From assembly GCF_016772275.1 (NCBI RefSeq), contig NZ_CP065425.1:2076653-2140652 (forward strand): a stretch of 64,000 bases of DNA. Reading direction: 5' to 3'. The notes below the pieces were generated by a model that saw nothing but the letters and a program-made list of their open reading frames with translations, did not search any database and was not told where the DNA came from. Below, piece after piece: positions 1 to 9,621 of the stretch (positions within the stretch are counted from its first letter, which is position 1; each line of letters opens with the position of its first letter). The translations under genes and the position numbers were made by a program. Source of the stretch: Heyndrickxia vini (lineage in GTDB: Bacteria > Bacillota > Bacilli > Bacillales > Bacillaceae_C).

Positions 1-1290
<1,290 letters not shown>

Positions 1291-1292
<2 letters not shown>

Positions 1293-1319
1293 AACAGCCT
1301 CAGGGCTGTTTTATTTTTT
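1291..1319 (+). terminator. Intrinsic terminator of the opuA operon
   Basis: A perfect 9-bp stem (AAAACAGCC/GGCTGTTTT) with a 4-base loop is followed by a T-rich run, starting at the last base of the opuAC stop codon. Confidence 0.9.
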
Positions 1320-1367
1320 GTTGAATTTGCTATTACGGGAATACTACTCACTAAAGGAGGGAAAATC

Positions 1368-1643
1368 ATGTCTAGAAGAAGGAAATCGCTCGTTCCTGAA
1401 GCAAGAAGTGCCTTAGATGTATTTAAAGGGAAAGTCATGGCTGAAAAAGGATACACAGTGGACCCTAATAAACCGAATAATGTGAAATATGAAGTAGCTA
1501 AAGAACAAGGTGTACCTCTAAAAGAAGGTTATAACGGTCAGTTAACATCGGAGCAGGCAGGAAAAGTCGGTGGTCCAATTGGTGGCAACATGGTTAAGGA
1601 AATGATTCGTATGGCGCAAGAGCAGCTTAGCAAAAAAAAATAA
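1368..1643 (+). CDS. Alpha/beta-type small acid-soluble spore protein, long variant
   Basis: A DNA-protecting spore core protein, 91 residues. The start is fixed by AAAGGAGGG eight bases upstream of the ATG. The N-terminal SLVPEARSALDVFK matches the conserved LVPxAxxALDxxK helix of alpha/beta SASPs, and the C-terminal VGGPIGGNMVKEMI matches the conserved GGxxTKxMV helix. Between them is an unusually long linker of about 40 residues (GYTVDPNKPNN...KEGYNGQLTS), so the protein exceeds the usual 60-75 residues. Expression in the forespore is expected for the family. It sits alone between two terminators. This is the clearest evidence that the organism sporulates. Confidence 0.85.
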   Translation: MSRRRKSLVPEARSALDVFKGKVMAEKGYTVDPNKPNNVKYEVAKEQGVPLKEGYNGQLTSEQAGKVGGPIGGNMVKEMIRMAQEQLSKKK

Positions 1644-1663
1644 TGCCGGGTTAGCCCGGCATT
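1642..1663. terminator. Bidirectional terminator between SASP gene and the lnr-like operon
   Basis: A 9-bp perfect stem (AATGCCGGG/CCCGGCATT) with a 4-base loop begins within the SASP stop codon. A-runs and T-runs flank it, so it can end both the plus-strand SASP transcript and the converging minus-strand ABC exporter transcript. Confidence 0.85.
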
Positions 1664-1685
1664 TTCACTTTATAAGAAAGAAGTA

Positions 1686-2852
1686 TTATTGATAACGTAC
1701 TCTAGATAAACCAATGGATAAAAATAATAAAGAGAATCCTATTAACACAATCACGGGAGTCATAATATCACTAACCGATCCACCTCCTGCAATTAATTCC
1801 GTAAATCCCTTCATAGCCCACGATTGTGGAACAAAGTTTGCCATTTTCTGCATGAATTCTGGAACAATACTAATTGGCCAATAGACACCACCTAACATAC
1901 AGGTTGATACAATAATCAATGTTCCGATAGCATTTTGTTGCTCAGATGTTTTAACTAAACTAGCAATGGCTAAGCCTAGTCCAACTACACAAAGCAGTAA
2001 TGAAGTGATTAATATGAAAACACCTAAAGGATTTCCCCATTTTACACCAAAAAATATGGAGGAAGAAACCATTAATAAGATAAATTGGATCCATCCAATT
2101 AAGAAAAACGAGAGAAAATAACCCAACATCACTTGTACCCTACTAGATGGGGTTGTAAAAAGGCGAGACCAAACACCTGTTTTTCTTGCTTCTATGATTA
2201 TTCCTGTTACAGACAGCATCATAATCATAACAAACATAATGGAAAACCCAGCAGAACTATAGGATAACCCACTTAATACGTGGTTAGTACTATGATTCTT
2301 TGTAGAAAAAGACGTCAATTGTTGATTTTTATTTTCTTTAGATTGGGATAGGTTAAGCAACCTCTTTAACATAACATCCCACTTATCATCGCTATATTTA
2401 CTCCAGTTTTGAGCAGCGGTTAACTGTAATTGCAACGTTGAAACATTTTGCTTCATCATTTGCTTAATTAATGGTGCACTTGTAGAATTTGGTTGATGTT
2501 TAAACAGAATGAGTGGATCTCTATGACTCAACATCTTCTCTTCAAAGCCTTTTTGTAAATAATAAATTGCATGAACTTTTTGATTTTTCAGTTGCTCATC
2601 AGCTGTCTTTGATGAAACTATTGAATAAATAATGAGTTTATCTTGTTGTAATTGATCCACTAGTAATTTAGACAACTCTGTATGATCCTCATCGACAATT
2701 GAAACTTTTACTTTTTGTTCAGAGTCACTACCTAAAATACTTCCAAAAAGCAAAGTGAAAAGTAATGGCATGGCTAACATTAATACATATGCAGAAGGTT
2801 TTTTAAAAGTTCTTTTCAGTTCAAATAAACAGATTGTAATGATTTTTTTCAT
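1686..2852 (-). CDS. lnrN: ABC-2 type exporter permease (LnrN-like)
   Basis: Membrane subunit of an ABC-2 family exporter, 388 residues when the start is placed at the ATG (MKKIITICLF) preceded by GGGAGGAAT; an in-frame ATG five codons upstream lies within the ribosome binding site. The topology is one N-terminal helix (about residues 20-40), a large extracytoplasmic domain (about 40-200) and five clustered C-terminal helices, as in the LnrM/LnrN, YhfB and DrrB-type permeases. It is the distal gene of a set ordered kinase-regulator-ATPase-permease-permease, the order of Bacillus subtilis lnrJKLMN. By homology it would export or exclude membrane-active polyenes such as linearmycins, but the substrate cannot be read from sequence. 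Confidence 0.8.
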   Translation of the reverse strand: MKKIITICLFELKRTFKKPSAYVLMLAMPLLFTLLFGSILGSDSEQKVKVSIVDEDHTELSKLLVDQLQQDKLIIYSIVSSKTADEQLKNQKVHAIYYLQKGFEEKMLSHRDPLILFKHQPNSTSAPLIKQMMKQNVSTLQLQLTAAQNWSKYSDDKWDVMLKRLLNLSQSKENKNQQLTSFSTKNHSTNHVLSGLSYSSAGFSIMFVMIMMLSVTGIIIEARKTGVWSRLFTTPSSRVQVMLGYFLSFFLIGWIQFILLMVSSSIFFGVKWGNPLGVFILITSLLLCVVGLGLAIASLVKTSEQQNAIGTLIIVSTCMLGGVYWPISIVPEFMQKMANFVPQSWAMKGFTELIAGGGSVSDIMTPVIVLIGFSLLFLSIGLSRVRYQ

Positions 2853-2873
2853 CTTTATTCCTCCCAATGAACC

Positions 2874-4091
2874 CTAATAAATTGTTCGCAAACGCCAAGA
2901 ACCCAGTATTAAAGAAACAAAACCAATCAGCATTAATATTAATACCGGCAATAGTAATGCGCCCCACGTTGTACCGGACATAACCTCTGTAAAACTTGTT
3001 AATGCCCATGAATTAGGTGTAATCATAGAAATTTTTCGCAACATTTCAGGAAATACCGAAATGGGCAGCATGGAACCTCCGAGTAAAGAAAAAATTTGCA
3101 CTCCTATTCCCCCAAGTGTATCCGCCATCTTCTCGTCCTTTGTAAATGATGCAACAATCATTGATAATCCGGAAACAGCAAAGCTATGGACGAAAGCTAT
3201 CATGAATGTTTGTAAACTATTTTCTCCCCAAGATACTTTTAATAAATAGTGTGTAGCCCCCATGAATACAAGGAATTGTAAAAAGGCAAATAGAAGTGTT
3301 CCATAAAATTTACCTAATAGTATAGAATTTTTTTGTGTCGGTGTAGTTAAAATTCTTGATAAGGTTTCTGTACTTTTTTCGTTGTGAAAAGATTTTCCGC
3401 CAACCATGGCATTGAACAAGAGAAACATTGCAGCCATTGCTGCTGCATAATATTGCATCGAAGTGATCTTTTTATCGCCAATTGGTGTATCTTTTACTAA
3501 TTCCAAATTACTTTCCAAATCTTTTTCCATGTTTTGAACAAGTTCTTTGTTAATCGTATTCGTATTGATATTTTTCCCATCAGCCACAGAAGCTACTGCT
3601 AAGTCTTTCAAAACTGTTTTTGTTGAAGTAGCAATTGTTTTGGTTGTGCTGGCAAATGACTCAGTCAGTTGTTGGATAAACGTTGCTTCTAAGTCCTTTC
3701 CATTTACGGGAAGTATGACAACTGGAGTGTTTTTATCATTTATAAGCTTTTCTTTCCATTGATTTGGAATAATAATTCCAACATCCACGCCTTCTTTATT
3801 AATCCAATTTTTCAATTGATGTTCGGACTTTGCTTGTTTAACAGTTAGCGTTTTTTTCATTTGTTTATCTAATAAAACAGAATGGATAAATTGGATGGTT
3901 AGTGGATCTTCTTCATTAACGTAAACTCCGACAGTAGTTTTCATTACACTATTTGAATCACCCATTACTCCTTTCAGTGCCGATCCCAATATGGCAGTTA
4001 AGATTATAGGCATAAGGAACATCATCATAATAGCTTTTCGATCTTTAATACGTACTTTAAAATCTTTTCCCGCTATGATTAAACTTTTCAT
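2874..4091 (-). CDS. lnrM: ABC-2 type exporter permease (LnrM-like)
   Basis: Second membrane subunit of the exporter, 405 residues. It has the same plan as its downstream neighbour: an N-terminal helix within RKAIMMMFLMPIILTAILG, a roughly 170-residue extracytoplasmic domain, then about five helices (residues 215-400). The pair probably forms a heterodimer around the ATPase encoded just upstream. The start follows AAAGGTGGGAG. It is 13 bases after the ATPase gene and 21 bases before the second permease gene, so the three are co-transcribed. Length and order match LnrM of the linearmycin resistance transporter. The drug-exporter class is certain; the linearmycin assignment is from synteny. Confidence 0.8.
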   Translation of the reverse strand: MKSLIIAGKDFKVRIKDRKAIMMMFLMPIILTAILGSALKGVMGDSNSVMKTTVGVYVNEEDPLTIQFIHSVLLDKQMKKTLTVKQAKSEHQLKNWINKEGVDVGIIIPNQWKEKLINDKNTPVVILPVNGKDLEATFIQQLTESFASTTKTIATSTKTVLKDLAVASVADGKNINTNTINKELVQNMEKDLESNLELVKDTPIGDKKITSMQYYAAAMAAMFLLFNAMVGGKSFHNEKSTETLSRILTTPTQKNSILLGKFYGTLLFAFLQFLVFMGATHYLLKVSWGENSLQTFMIAFVHSFAVSGLSMIVASFTKDEKMADTLGGIGVQIFSLLGGSMLPISVFPEMLRKISMITPNSWALTSFTEVMSGTTWGALLLPVLILMLIGFVSLILGSWRLRTIY

Positions 4092-4104
4092 TTTTCTCCC
4101 ACCT

Positions 4105-5037
4105 TTAATCTCGTAATGTGCGTCCAGTTAATTTTAGAAATAAAGATTCTAAGTTTGCCTCTTGAAATTGTAGTTGTGAAATCTTCACATTTGAATGTAT
4201 GGAATGCAAAACAATATCCGATAACAGATTTTCATTATTTTGTATAAAAATATCAATACTTGTATCTGTGTTTATGGTAATATTTTCAACGCCATCTATG
4301 GACTTTAGTTGATTAATAAATACTGGATTTACTTGATCAACTTGTACATGGAGAACAGTTCCGCCAGCTAAACGATTACAAAGATCTATTTTTGAACCAC
4401 TTGCGATTAACTGACCATGATCGATGATCGCAATTCGTTTACAAAGAAACTCAACTTCTTCCATGTAGTGACTTGTATAAATAATTGTCATGCCCTCTTC
4501 ATTTAATTTTTTTACGGTTTCTAGAATATGATTTCTAGATTGAGGATCAATCCCAACAGTTGGTTCATCCATTATAAGTAATTGAGGTTTATGCATTAAT
4601 GCAGCACCAATATTAATTCTTCTTTTCATGCCTCCGGAAAATGTTTCGATTTTATCTTTTGCCCGATCTGACAGCCCTACAATTTTAAGTACCTCATTTG
4701 CTCGATTTTTCACTTCTTTTCCATGTAACCCATACATTTTTCCCCAGAAAATTAGGTTATCAATTGCTGACATCGTAGGGTAAAGTGCAATATCTTGTGG
4801 TACAACCCCAATTTTCTTTTTAATATCCAAGGGATTCTTTTTCACCGAGATACCATCGACGGTGATGTCTCCTTCATTAAAAGGTACGAGACCGCAAATC
4901 ATCGATATAGTTGTTGATTTCCCTGCACCATTTGGACCAAGCAAACCGAATGATTCTCCCTTTTCTACTTGAAGGCTAACACCTTTTACTACTTCCTTAT
5001 TTCCAAAGCTTTTTTTTACGTTTGATACCGTTAACAT
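4105..5037 (-). CDS. lnrL: ABC exporter ATP-binding protein (LnrL-like)
   Basis: Cytoplasmic ATPase that powers the two adjacent ABC-2 permeases, 310 residues. Walker A is GPNGAGKST at about residues 34-42, the ABC signature is SGGMKRR at about 138-144, and Walker B is LLIMDEPT with the D-loop following. The roughly 90-residue C-terminal extension after the nucleotide-binding domain is typical of DrrA/NatA/LnrL-type ATPases. The start is the ATG after GAGGAGG. A hairpin with a T-run lies between this gene and the upstream response regulator gene, so the exporter genes may have their own promoter in the 145-base gap, or be expressed by read-through. Confidence 0.88.
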   Translation of the reverse strand: MLTVSNVKKSFGNKEVVKGVSLQVEKGESFGLLGPNGAGKSTTISMICGLVPFNEGDITVDGISVKKNPLDIKKKIGVVPQDIALYPTMSAIDNLIFWGKMYGLHGKEVKNRANEVLKIVGLSDRAKDKIETFSGGMKRRINIGAALMHKPQLLIMDEPTVGIDPQSRNHILETVKKLNEEGMTIIYTSHYMEEVEFLCKRIAIIDHGQLIASGSKIDLCNRLAGGTVLHVQVDQVNPVFINQLKSIDGVENITINTDTSIDIFIQNNENLLSDIVLHSIHSNVKISQLQFQEANLESLFLKLTGRTLRD

Positions 5038-5123
5038 GTTAATTTCCTCCTCTTCCCTCTCGTTCTAAAATCATTTTATTTCTTTTTCTACGTCTTTCCA
5101 TCTAACAGGAGATAGATTTTTGC

Positions 5124-5152
5124 AAACAAAAAAACGACACGATTGTGCCGTT
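5124..5152 (-). terminator. Terminator or attenuator between lnrK-like and lnrL-like genes
   Basis: Read on the minus strand, an 8-bp stem (AACGGCAC/GTGTCGTT, one G-U pair) with a 4-base loop is followed by seven Ts. It lies downstream of the response regulator gene and upstream of the exporter genes, which it would partly insulate. Confidence 0.75.
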
Positions 5153-5182
5153 GCTCATAATCATATATGCGAAAAGTCATGT

Positions 5183-5848
5183 TCAAAAAGTAGTTATTCC
5201 ATAGCGGACTGCATAAATAGCCGCTTGTGTTCGATCACGTATTTCAAGTTTTTGGATAATATTTGAAACATGGTTTTTTACCGTTCCTTCTGTGATAAAC
5301 AGTGTATCAGCTATCTCCCTATTATTTAATCCATTACCAAGTAATTTTAGCACTTCAATTTCTCGGCTCGTTAATTCATCTATAGAACTTGGAAGTTCCT
5401 TTGTGAAGCTTCCTTCATCAATACCCTTCGTTTTTCGTAGTTCAGTTAAAACGTGAGACGTGAAATCTTTCGGTAAAACAACACCACCATGATAAACTGT
5501 CTTAATCGCCTGAACTATTGTGTCTGTAGGCATATCCTTTAATAAATACCCACTGGCACCCTCTTCTAATGCCTCAAATATGTATTTACTATCGCTAAAG
5601 GTTGTTAACATTAATACTTTAGTAAATGGGATGTTTTCTCTAATCAATCTAGTTCCCTCAACACCGTTTACTTTTGGCATTCTTATATCCATTAAAATTA
5701 AATCGGGCAGGAGGTCTAACGCCTTTTCTAATGCTTCTTCACCGTCACTAGCCGTTCCAATAACATTTATTTCCTCTCGTAAATTAAGTAAGGATCCTAA
5801 TCCCTCTCTTACTAATGGCTGGTCATCCACAATCATAATGTTTATCAT
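5183..5848 (-). CDS. lnrK: NarL/LuxR-type response regulator (LnrK-like)
   Basis: Transcriptional response regulator, 221 residues. The receiver domain has the acidic pair DD at residues 8-9, the phosphoacceptor Asp54 in LILMDIRMP, and a Lys in LLKDMP. The C-terminal LuxR-type helix-turn-helix (about residues 155-215) includes LTSREIEVLKLLGNG and TVKNHVSNI. The start used is the ATG whose first bases overlap the kinase stop codon (ATGA), giving translational coupling. The in-frame ATG eight codons upstream has no better ribosome site. It is expected to be phosphorylated by the adjacent kinase and to activate the exporter genes downstream. Confidence 0.88.
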   Translation of the reverse strand: MINIMIVDDQPLVREGLGSLLNLREEINVIGTASDGEEALEKALDLLPDLILMDIRMPKVNGVEGTRLIRENIPFTKVLMLTTFSDSKYIFEALEEGASGYLLKDMPTDTIVQAIKTVYHGGVVLPKDFTSHVLTELRKTKGIDEGSFTKELPSSIDELTSREIEVLKLLGNGLNNREIADTLFITEGTVKNHVSNIIQKLEIRDRTQAAIYAVRYGITTF

Positions 5849-7086
5849 TCTATCACCCCGACTGAACCCCATTTTAATATTTTTAAAGGGAACTGAACAA
5901 ATACTGAAAATCCCTTCTCCTCGTTGCTTTTGAAAAGTATGGTTCCACCATGTTCCATGATTCTTTCTTTCATATTGATTAAGCCAAATCCAGGGACAAT
6001 GTTTTGTGCCCCTTGCCCATTATCTTCGATTTCAAGTTCAATTCCCTGATTTAATATATTTATCGATACATGACATTGAGTAGCAAGACCATGTCTTTTT
6101 GCGTTTGTCAGAGACTCCTGAACGATTCTTTTAATTGTTGGTTGCAATGAAGGAGGAACTAATGAAGGATCTCCATTAATCGTTAATTGTGCTTCTAATC
6201 CCGATAGATTGGAAAAGTCATGGAGCATTTCCCTTAATACATGAAGAAAAGATACTTTTAAATTATCTTCTTCTTTTAATGTGCGCACAGATAGCCTAAT
6301 TTCATTTAATGACTCACGTGTTAATACTTCGCATGTTTGAAGAATATCTTTACTTCTTTCCGGTTGAATGGTGACTACCTCTTTTGCCAATTGTAATTGT
6401 ACTAATAACGCAGTCATTTTATGACCAACAGTATCATGTATTTCACGAGCAATTTGATTTCGTTCTCGAATAACTGTTAATTCCTCTACCTGTTTTGAGT
6501 AATCATTTAGGTGGTCATGTGCTATACGTAATGCTTCATGGGAATCATTTAATTGTTCAAATTGATTCGAAATGGTTTCTCTTGCCCTCAATAAGTTGCG
6601 AATAAGACTGCCAACAACTGCACCATAAACAACATACATGATACTTAATAGATTATTAGATAGTGAAAACTCTCCATTAACAACATATTTTTCATAACTA
6701 ATTGCCATCCATGACACAACTAAGGCTAATAAAAATATTCGTAGGATAGTTTTATTTTCAAAAACTAGAAAAACCGTTGTTGAAATTACCCCAAAAAAAA
6801 TTAAATATAATAGTCCACTATCCTTTGGAAATAATGCGCCAAAACCCGCACTTAAAAGAAAATCAATAGATACGCATATTAATTTTATACGAGGATTTTT
6901 AGTTAAAAATTGAATAAAATGACTTCCAACAAAAAGAACCATTGCTCCGATTGTGTAAAGCAATTTCCAGAAATCATGCTCTGAATTCAATTGAAAATGA
7001 AAACTACTAAGTAATAAAAACATGATAACTCTAGTTGAGGAAAGTAAAACAAAAGATAAATTTTTCAAAATAAGTACATCCTTCAC
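5845..7086 (-). CDS. lnrJ: Sensor histidine kinase, HisKA_3 type (LnrJ-like)
   Basis: Membrane sensor kinase, about 413 residues. Five to six hydrophobic helices occupy residues 1-165 with almost no extracytoplasmic domain, implying intramembrane sensing. A coiled coil (about 170-210) leads to the HisKA_3 dimerisation domain with phosphoacceptor His217 in REIHDTVGHK, then an ATPase domain with QESLTNAKRHG and DNGQG. Such intramembrane kinases next to ABC exporters sense membrane-active antibiotics; LnrJ senses linearmycin-like polyenes. The start is uncertain: the frame opens with GTG at 7084-7086 without a clear ribosome site, and an in-frame TTG at 7066-7068 lies about ten bases after AAGGA. 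Confidence 0.82.
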   Translation of the reverse strand: MKDVLILKNLSFVLLSSTRVIMFLLLSSFHFQLNSEHDFWKLLYTIGAMVLFVGSHFIQFLTKNPRIKLICVSIDFLLSAGFGALFPKDSGLLYLIFFGVISTTVFLVFENKTILRIFLLALVVSWMAISYEKYVVNGEFSLSNNLLSIMYVVYGAVVGSLIRNLLRARETISNQFEQLNDSHEALRIAHDHLNDYSKQVEELTVIRERNQIAREIHDTVGHKMTALLVQLQLAKEVVTIQPERSKDILQTCEVLTRESLNEIRLSVRTLKEEDNLKVSFLHVLREMLHDFSNLSGLEAQLTINGDPSLVPPSLQPTIKRIVQESLTNAKRHGLATQCHVSINILNQGIELEIEDNGQGAQNIVPGFGLINMKERIMEHGGTILFKSNEEKGFSVFVQFPLKILKWGSVGVIE

Positions 7087-7160
7087 GTTAAAGTTAAATA
7101 AATGCAGTAAACTACTTTAACAAGTATTCGATAGAACAAAAAAATATCCTCTTTATAATA

Positions 7161-7207
7161 AAAAAATCACTCATATCCATATTAATCTTGGATAAAAGTG
7201 ATTTTTT
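7161..7207 (-). terminator. Terminator of the YjiH-family gene and hut operon
   Basis: Minus-strand hairpin with an outer stem AAAAAATCACT/AGTGATTTTTT and a short inner stem (ATCC/GGAT), followed by a T-run. It lies just past the stop codon at 7222. Confidence 0.75.
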
Positions 7208-7221
7208 CATTTTTCCTTAAA

Positions 7222-8559
7222 TTAAAGAAGTAAAAAAGCGATGGGTATCGTAATGATTAACGTTAAAATTACCCGTTCAAGCCAAATGATAAGTAATTTA
7301 GGCAATGAGATTGGTATGTCTGTTGAAACGATACATGGTATTAAAGCTGAGAAGAAAATAATAGCGGATACCGATACGACTGCAATGACAAACTTTGTTA
7401 CAACGGCACTTCCGGTAACTAATAATGCTGGTAAAAACATTTCAGCTATTGAAACAGCACTTGCTTTAGCTGCTAACAATGAATCTGGAAGATGAAATAA
7501 CGCAGTAATTGGATAAAAGATGTAACCAATAATATCAAAGACCGGAGTGAATTCAGCTAAGACCAAACCTAATAATCCTACTGAAAGAATGGACGGCAGG
7601 ATAGACATCGTCATTATAAATCCGTCTTTTAAATTTATCCAAATATTCCTACCTAAACTAGGAGAATTTTGTGCAGCATCCATCGCTTCTTTCCACGCAT
7701 GTTTAAAACGATCGCCTTTGACAAGCTCTTCAGGTTTTCCTTCCCCGTCATAATATTCATCACTCATGGAGCGAAGCGGCCATATTCTTACTGTTAAGGC
7801 CGTAACGATAAAGGTGATTACAAGTGTTGCCCAAAAATAGAGGTTCCATATATCCATTAAACCAAGGGTTTTCGCTACAACAATCATAAAGGTCGCAGAT
7901 ACGGTAGAAAAACCGGTAGCAATAATTGCCGCTTCTTTCACTGTATACTTTCCTTCTTTAAACACACGATTTGTTATTAATAAACCGATAGAATAACTGC
8001 CAACGAAAGAAGCGACTGCATCCACAGCGGATCTACCCGGTGTTTTCCAAACTGGTCGCATAACAGGCTGCATAAGCACCCCAATAAACTCTAATAACCC
8101 ATAGCCAACTAAGAGAGCAAGAAACACTGATCCAATCGGAACGAGTAAACCTACTGATATAACTAGTTTATTAAACAAAAAAGGGCCCATATCTGGATCT
8201 GCAAGCCATTTAGGTTCCAATTTAAAAACAAGTAAGCAAGCAACAATAAAACCTATTATTTTAAATATTGAGAAAAATATTGAGATACCATCCTTATTCC
8301 ATGTTTTAGTATAAAATGGATAGATAGCTCCCAATAAAATAACTAGTAATGCATAATAAGGTATCACACTTGGAACTGATTTTTGAATATATGTTACGAT
8401 ATGGTCGAGCATGATTGAAGATGTACCATTAATTGAAATCGGAATAAAAAACATAAAGATTCCAATTGCACTGAAAATGACAAACTTAAGAATATTAATT
8501 CCGTTTATCGATGATTTTGTGTGAAGTTGACCATCTAAACGTGGATTTGGATTTGCCAT
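7222..8559 (-). CDS. YjiH-family membrane carrier (nucleoside recognition/GATE fold)
   Basis: Multi-pass membrane protein of 445 residues with about eleven predicted helices. It resembles the YjiH family, which carries two nucleoside-recognition (GATE) repeats; the SVGSYSIGLLITN and KASAVSIAEMFLPALL segments are the repeated helical-hairpin motifs. The biochemical role of the family is not settled. It is the last gene of the hut cluster, 60 bases after hutG, and occupies the place taken by the histidine permease hutM in Bacillus subtilis. I infer, without direct proof, that it moves histidine, urocanate or a breakdown product. The start follows AAAGGGGGAAA. Confidence 0.75.
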   Translation of the reverse strand: MANPNPRLDGQLHTKSSINGINILKFVIFSAIGIFMFFIPISINGTSSIMLDHIVTYIQKSVPSVIPYYALLVILLGAIYPFYTKTWNKDGISIFFSIFKIIGFIVACLLVFKLEPKWLADPDMGPFLFNKLVISVGLLVPIGSVFLALLVGYGLLEFIGVLMQPVMRPVWKTPGRSAVDAVASFVGSYSIGLLITNRVFKEGKYTVKEAAIIATGFSTVSATFMIVVAKTLGLMDIWNLYFWATLVITFIVTALTVRIWPLRSMSDEYYDGEGKPEELVKGDRFKHAWKEAMDAAQNSPSLGRNIWINLKDGFIMTMSILPSILSVGLLGLVLAEFTPVFDIIGYIFYPITALFHLPDSLLAAKASAVSIAEMFLPALLVTGSAVVTKFVIAVVSVSAIIFFSALIPCIVSTDIPISLPKLLIIWLERVILTLIITIPIAFLLL

Positions 8560-8583
8560 CCCTATTTCCCCCTTTATTAGAAC

Positions 8584-8612
8584 TCAGGTTTCTCCCTATG
8601 AGAGAAACCTGA
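8584..8612 (-). other. Intercistronic hairpin between hutG and the YjiH-family gene
   Basis: A perfect 11-bp stem (TCAGGTTTCTC/GAGAAACCTGA) with a 7-base loop and no following T-run. It is probably an mRNA-stabilising or processing structure, or a weak terminator that lowers expression of the carrier relative to the enzymes. Confidence 0.6.
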
Positions 8613-8619
8613 AGAACTA

Positions 8620-9621
8620 TTATTTCATTCTTTTATAAAATCCTGATAAAAATGAAAGAAACACATGTGTTCCCGCCTTTACAGTAGGCTGAACAGCTCC
8701 ATCACGTGTAGGATCAAGACAAACGATGTCCATTGCTCCTACCTTAGGGTGGAGCCCCGCTGTGAAGACAGCATCAAATAATTCATCCGTTCTCATGCCT
8801 CCCGGTGTTGAAGCTGGAACACCAGGTGCGTAAGCAATATCTAGTACATCCATATCTACTGTCAAATAGATTCGATCCACTTTTTCAGCCAAAGTGAAAA
8901 GTGTTTCATTAACAGTTTGCGTGATTCCATTTTTCCTCGCTTTATTTAATGTAATATAATTCACACCATATTCTTTGGCACATTCTACTAAAGAAGGTGC
9001 GTTAAAAAATCCATGCAAACCGATATTATAAATATTTTCCCCTTTAATGGTTCCACTCTCTATCAAATTTCGGATAGGTGTGCCATTTGTCGGTCCGTGA
9101 TCCTTTAAATCACGAAGATCAAAATGAGTATCCAATTGGAGTATCCCTATCTCTTCATCCGGATACGTTTCTTTCAATCCTTTTACAAGCATAGCTGTGA
9201 TTGAATGATCCCCACCGATTGTTACTGGAAAGGTGTTCGTGAGTTCCTTCGTAACACCATGAAAAGCATCTTTAATATTTTGATGGCTTAATAGAATATC
9301 GGTATAATGCATTTGCACATCACCAATATCGATGACTTTTAAATCTCGTAAATCCAATTCTTCATCCAAATTATAGGTATTGAATCCTTTCCATGATCGT
9401 CTAAACCATTCAGGAAATTCTGATGCGCCTGATGCACTAATTGAAGATCGCGATAATGGAACACCCATAAGTGCGATATCCCAATCGTTTTGTTCATCAT
9501 CTTTATCAAGATGATGAATAGATTGTATCCATTCATTTACTTTAACATCCTTTCCCGGAGTAACTTTCTTCCAGGAAAATGAAGGGCTATCTATTGGTAA
9601 CTGGTTGATATTATTCAGCAT
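8620..9621 (-). CDS. hutG: Formimidoylglutamase
   Basis: Arginase-superfamily hydrolase that converts N-formimidoyl-L-glutamate to glutamate and formamide, the last step of histidine degradation; 333 residues. The binuclear manganese motifs are present: GGDHSI, the DTHFD variant of DAHxD, and VDMDVLDIAYAPG (family form DxDxxD). The ATG overlaps the hutI stop region by seven bases, giving translational coupling. An imidazolonepropionase upstream and urocanate hydratase further up confirm the pathway. Length and order agree with the Bacillus enzyme. Confidence 0.93.
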   Translation of the reverse strand: MLNNINQLPIDSPSFSWKKVTPGKDVKVNEWIQSIHHLDKDDEQNDWDIALMGVPLSRSSISASGASEFPEWFRRSWKGFNTYNLDEELDLRDLKVIDIGDVQMHYTDILLSHQNIKDAFHGVTKELTNTFPVTIGGDHSITAMLVKGLKETYPDEEIGILQLDTHFDLRDLKDHGPTNGTPIRNLIESGTIKGENIYNIGLHGFFNAPSLVECAKEYGVNYITLNKARKNGITQTVNETLFTLAEKVDRIYLTVDMDVLDIAYAPGVPASTPGGMRTDELFDAVFTAGLHPKVGAMDIVCLDPTRDGAVQPTVKAGTHVFLSFLSGFYKRMK

